The notes beneath the pieces were generated by a model. The model did not search any database and was not told the origin of the DNA. It saw only the letters and a list, made by a program, of their open reading frames with translations. Shown piece after piece: positions 7,889 to 9,569 of a stretch of DNA of 9,569 bases. Source of the DNA: Pedobacter sp. (GTDB taxonomy: Bacteria; Bacteroidota; Bacteroidia; Sphingobacteriales; Sphingobacteriaceae); the NCBI GenBank assembly GCA_030149995.1, contig JASLGV010000206.1, positions 1-9,569 of the forward strand. The letters run 5' to 3'. Positions within the stretch are counted from its first letter, which is position 1. Each line of letters begins with the position of its first letter. The position numbers and the translations under genes are program-made.

Positions 7889-8959
7889 ATGTGGTATCAA
7901 ACAAAAATCAGTCAGTTGTTGGGTATAAAATATCCTATTTTGCAGGGACCAATGGGCGGCGGCTTTTCTTCTGCCGCACTGCTCGCCGAGGTATCAGATG
8001 CCGGTGGCTTAGGTAGCTATGGCGCTTATACCTTAACACCTGAACAAATATCAGAGGCTCATACCGAAATTATAAGTAAGACAAACAAACCTTTTAACAT
8101 TAATCTATGGGTTTCTGATGTGGATGAAGAATTGAAAAATTATCCGTCAGAAAACCTGGCTAAAGTTCAGCAGTTATTTAAGCCTTATTTTGACGAACTG
8201 TCTATTCCTCTACCCGATCTTTCGACCGGAATTTCTTCAAAATTTGAACAACAGGTCGAAGTGATTTTTAACATCCGCCCGGCAGTTTTCAGTTTTATTT
8301 TTGGTATTCCTTCAAAAGAGATCTTAAAGGAATGTAAACGTTTAGGCATTAAAACCGTGGGATCTGCGACCATTTTGGAAGAAGCTTTACTGCTTGAAGA
8401 AGCCGGTGTTGATGCCATCGTTGCGGCTGGCTTTGAGGCCGGTGGCCACAGACCTTCCTTTTATCAGCCGGCACAAAATTCGCTCACCGGAACGTTTGCA
8501 TTGGTCCAGCAATTAAAGGCACAGGTTAAAACACCGGTTATTGCCGCTGGTGGTATTATCGATGCGAAAAGTGTTGCGGCTGCCCTTACACTTGGTGCCG
8601 ATGCCGTACAACTGGGTACCGCATTTCTTGCCTGCAACGAATCGGCGGCCACGCCTATTCATAAATCGATCCTTCTTTCCAAAGATTTTAAGCCTACCGT
8701 ACTTTCTAAATCGATGACTGGAAGACTTGGCCGCATGCTTCAAAACCGCATCTCAACAGAAGTACCTTTTGAAACCGATGTACTTCCTTTCCCATTGCAA
8801 ACCCGTTTTCTGCTACCTTTAAAAAATGCAGCACTTGCACAAGGGAAAACCGAACTGGTAAATCTTTGGTGCGGACAAAACACTTCAAATTTGCAATACC
8901 GAAAAGCAGCAGAATTGATGGAACATTTAGTAAAAGGAACCACTTCCATATTGGGATAA
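7889..8959 (+). CDS. Nitronate monooxygenase (2-nitropropane dioxygenase family)
   Basis: An FMN-dependent TIM-barrel oxygenase that oxidises alkyl nitronates such as propionate 3-nitronate, removing toxic nitro compounds. The true start is the ATG at 7889 (356 residues). The same frame stays open upstream to 7796, but that would place the start inside the peptidase gene and run through the terminator. The ATG at 7889 gives the usual family N-terminus, MWYQTKISQLLGIKYPILQGPMGG. Family marks in order are YPILQGPMGG (residues 15-24), GGLGSYGAY near 45, EAGGHR with the candidate catalytic His187, the FMN-phosphate loop AAGG (219-222) and QLGTAF (241-246). FabK-type enoyl-ACP reductases share this fold and cannot be fully excluded; EAGGHR and the length favour nitronate monooxygenase. 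It is monocistronic: a terminator lies before it, and a hairpin 12 bp after the stop separates it from a convergent gene. No clear promoter box is visible in the 20 bp between the terminator and the start. Confidence 0.9.
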   Translation: MWYQTKISQLLGIKYPILQGPMGGGFSSAALLAEVSDAGGLGSYGAYTLTPEQISEAHTEIISKTNKPFNINLWVSDVDEELKNYPSENLAKVQQLFKPYFDELSIPLPDLSTGISSKFEQQVEVIFNIRPAVFSFIFGIPSKEILKECKRLGIKTVGSATILEEALLLEEAGVDAIVAAGFEAGGHRPSFYQPAQNSLTGTFALVQQLKAQVKTPVIAAGGIIDAKSVAAALTLGADAVQLGTAFLACNESAATPIHKSILLSKDFKPTVLSKSMTGRLGRMLQNRISTEVPFETDVLPFPLQTRFLLPLKNAALAQGKTELVNLWCGQNTSNLQYRKAAELMEHLVKGTTSILG

Positions 8960-8971
8960 TGATCCATAACA

Positions 8972-9000
8972 AAGAAGGCCCTGCAAAACAGAGCCTTCTT
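8972..9000. terminator. Hairpin between convergent genes, probable bidirectional terminator
   Basis: A 12-bp stem with one mismatch (C8980 against A8992): the left arm 8972-8983 (AAGAAGGCCCTG) pairs with the right arm 8989-9000 (CAGAGCCTTCTT), with a loop of five bases (CAAAA). It lies between the nitronate monooxygenase stop (8959) and the stop of the minus-strand gene (9008). The tails are weak T tracts on both sides; the minus-strand tail (TTTGTT) is slightly better. The position between two converging genes supports terminator function. Confidence 0.7.
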
Positions 9001-9007
9001 ACGTTTA

Positions 9008-9391
9008 TTAAGCTGTCCAGCTAAAAGGCTTGGTACATGGATCGCAATCAAATTTTAAAACCTTACCCAGGCTTTCTGCTTTTTTACCTTTTTTTACAAA
9101 GACATAAGCTAAATCCAGGTATTCTTCTACTTCTACCCCTTGCTCATCGCGACCTTTTAATACAACCGAATAATACTTACCCTGAGTATCTTTTTTATAA
9201 AACACTTCATTAATTGTAATTTTTTTAGGTGTCTCATTGTCGCAGCAGCTGCACCACAAAATAACAACCGTCTCTTTTTTAAGGTACCCAACGGCTTTTT
9301 CAGCCTGTGCCTGCGTTAAAGCTTCCAATTGGTCAGCCTTAACCATAAAACCCATCAATAATAAGGTAATAAGTACAAATGTTTTTTTCAT
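9008..9391 (-). CDS. Small exported cysteine-rich protein of unknown function
   Basis: A 127-residue protein with a clear signal peptide: Lys2-Lys3, a hydrophobic core (residues 4-16), then VKA with a likely cut before Asp20. The mature part of about 108 residues holds five cysteines in two groups: WCSCC (Trp46, Cys47, Cys49, Cys50) after a hydrophobic strand, and CDPC (Cys116, Cys119) close to the C-terminus. Between them are Lys- and Glu-rich segments with aromatic strands, which suggests a small beta-rich fold closed by disulfides or a metal site. The even spacing of a thioredoxin CxxC is not present in the first group, so a thioredoxin assignment is not justified. I do not recognise the family. 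On the minus strand a near match to the -7 promoter box (AATATTTG, 9435-9428) lies 36 bp upstream of the start. The gene converges on the nitronate monooxygenase gene and shares the hairpin at 8972-9000. Confidence 0.75.
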   Translation of the reverse strand: MKKTFVLITLLLMGFMVKADQLEALTQAQAEKAVGYLKKETVVILWCSCCDNETPKKITINEVFYKKDTQGKYYSVVLKGRDEQGVEVEEYLDLAYVFVKKGKKAESLGKVLKFDCDPCTKPFSWTA

Positions 9392-9464
9392 TTTCCGATG
9401 TTTTTAATCTGATACCGATCTCAAAAGCAAATATTATGCCTTTAACCACAGATTAAAAGAACAT

Positions 9465-9569
9465 CTAATGAAACCTGGCTTTAAAATAAACAAAGCGATG
9501 CCTGCCTGCATCCCCATTAAAACTTAATTCATTGTTAAACAATAAATTTATCCCCAACACGATGGGTTC
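9465..9569 (-). CDS. Possible 3' end of a gene entering from the right edge
   Basis: On the minus strand one frame is open from the window edge for 34 codons to a TAG at 9467-9465; the other two minus frames are closed within about 12 codons. The translation reads as a plausible protein tail rich in alternating hydrophobic and aromatic residues (LGINLLFNNELSF, then RFVYFKARFH). It looks slightly like the last strands of an outer-membrane barrel. A frame this short can easily be open by chance, and no start is in view, so this is only a candidate. If real, it lies 73 bp upstream of the cysteine-rich protein gene on the same strand. Confidence 0.25.
   Translation of the reverse strand, partial: EPIVLGINLLFNNELSFNGDAGRHRFVYFKARFH

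Overview
The window looks like chromosomal DNA from a Bacteroidota bacterium, most likely a Pedobacter/Sphingobacteriaceae-type organism. This rests on the AT-leaning base composition, weak or absent Shine-Dalgarno sequences, a TAnnTTTG-type promoter box, an OprO/P-type outer-membrane porin, and protein sequences typical of that phylum. The taxonomy is inference from style; there is no rRNA gene here. There is no tRNA, CRISPR array, insertion sequence or phage gene, so this reads as ordinary core or near-core genome.

Left part (1-1784, minus strand): the first 425 residues of a SulP-family anion permease run off the left edge. Upstream of it is a small membrane-anchored protein of unknown function with a proline-rich tail. 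A 285-bp divergent spacer separates these from the plus-strand block.

Middle (2070-4877, plus strand): a phosphate-selective-porin-family outer-membrane protein is followed after only 30 bp by a complete carboxyltransferase (beta) subunit of propionyl-CoA carboxylase. A hairpin terminator ends this pair. The biotin carboxylase/carrier subunit that the enzyme needs is not in the window.

Right-middle (5005-6626, plus): an MFS exporter-type gene is broken by an apparent one-base deletion near 5719-5723. Just 6 bp later comes a GNAT N-acetyltransferase, probably in the same transcript.

Right part (6712-9569): an M42-family metallo-aminopeptidase with all its metal ligands is followed by a perfect hairpin terminator. 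Next is a nitronate monooxygenase, whose true start (7889) lies downstream of that terminator. A hairpin shared by convergent genes separates it from a minus-strand gene for a small exported cysteine-rich protein (WCSCC and CDPC). A short open frame running in from the right edge on the minus strand may be the 3' end of another gene.

I found no convincing undescribed multi-gene system. The points most worth checking are the MFS frameshift, the two uncharacterised small envelope proteins, and the porin-pccB pairing.
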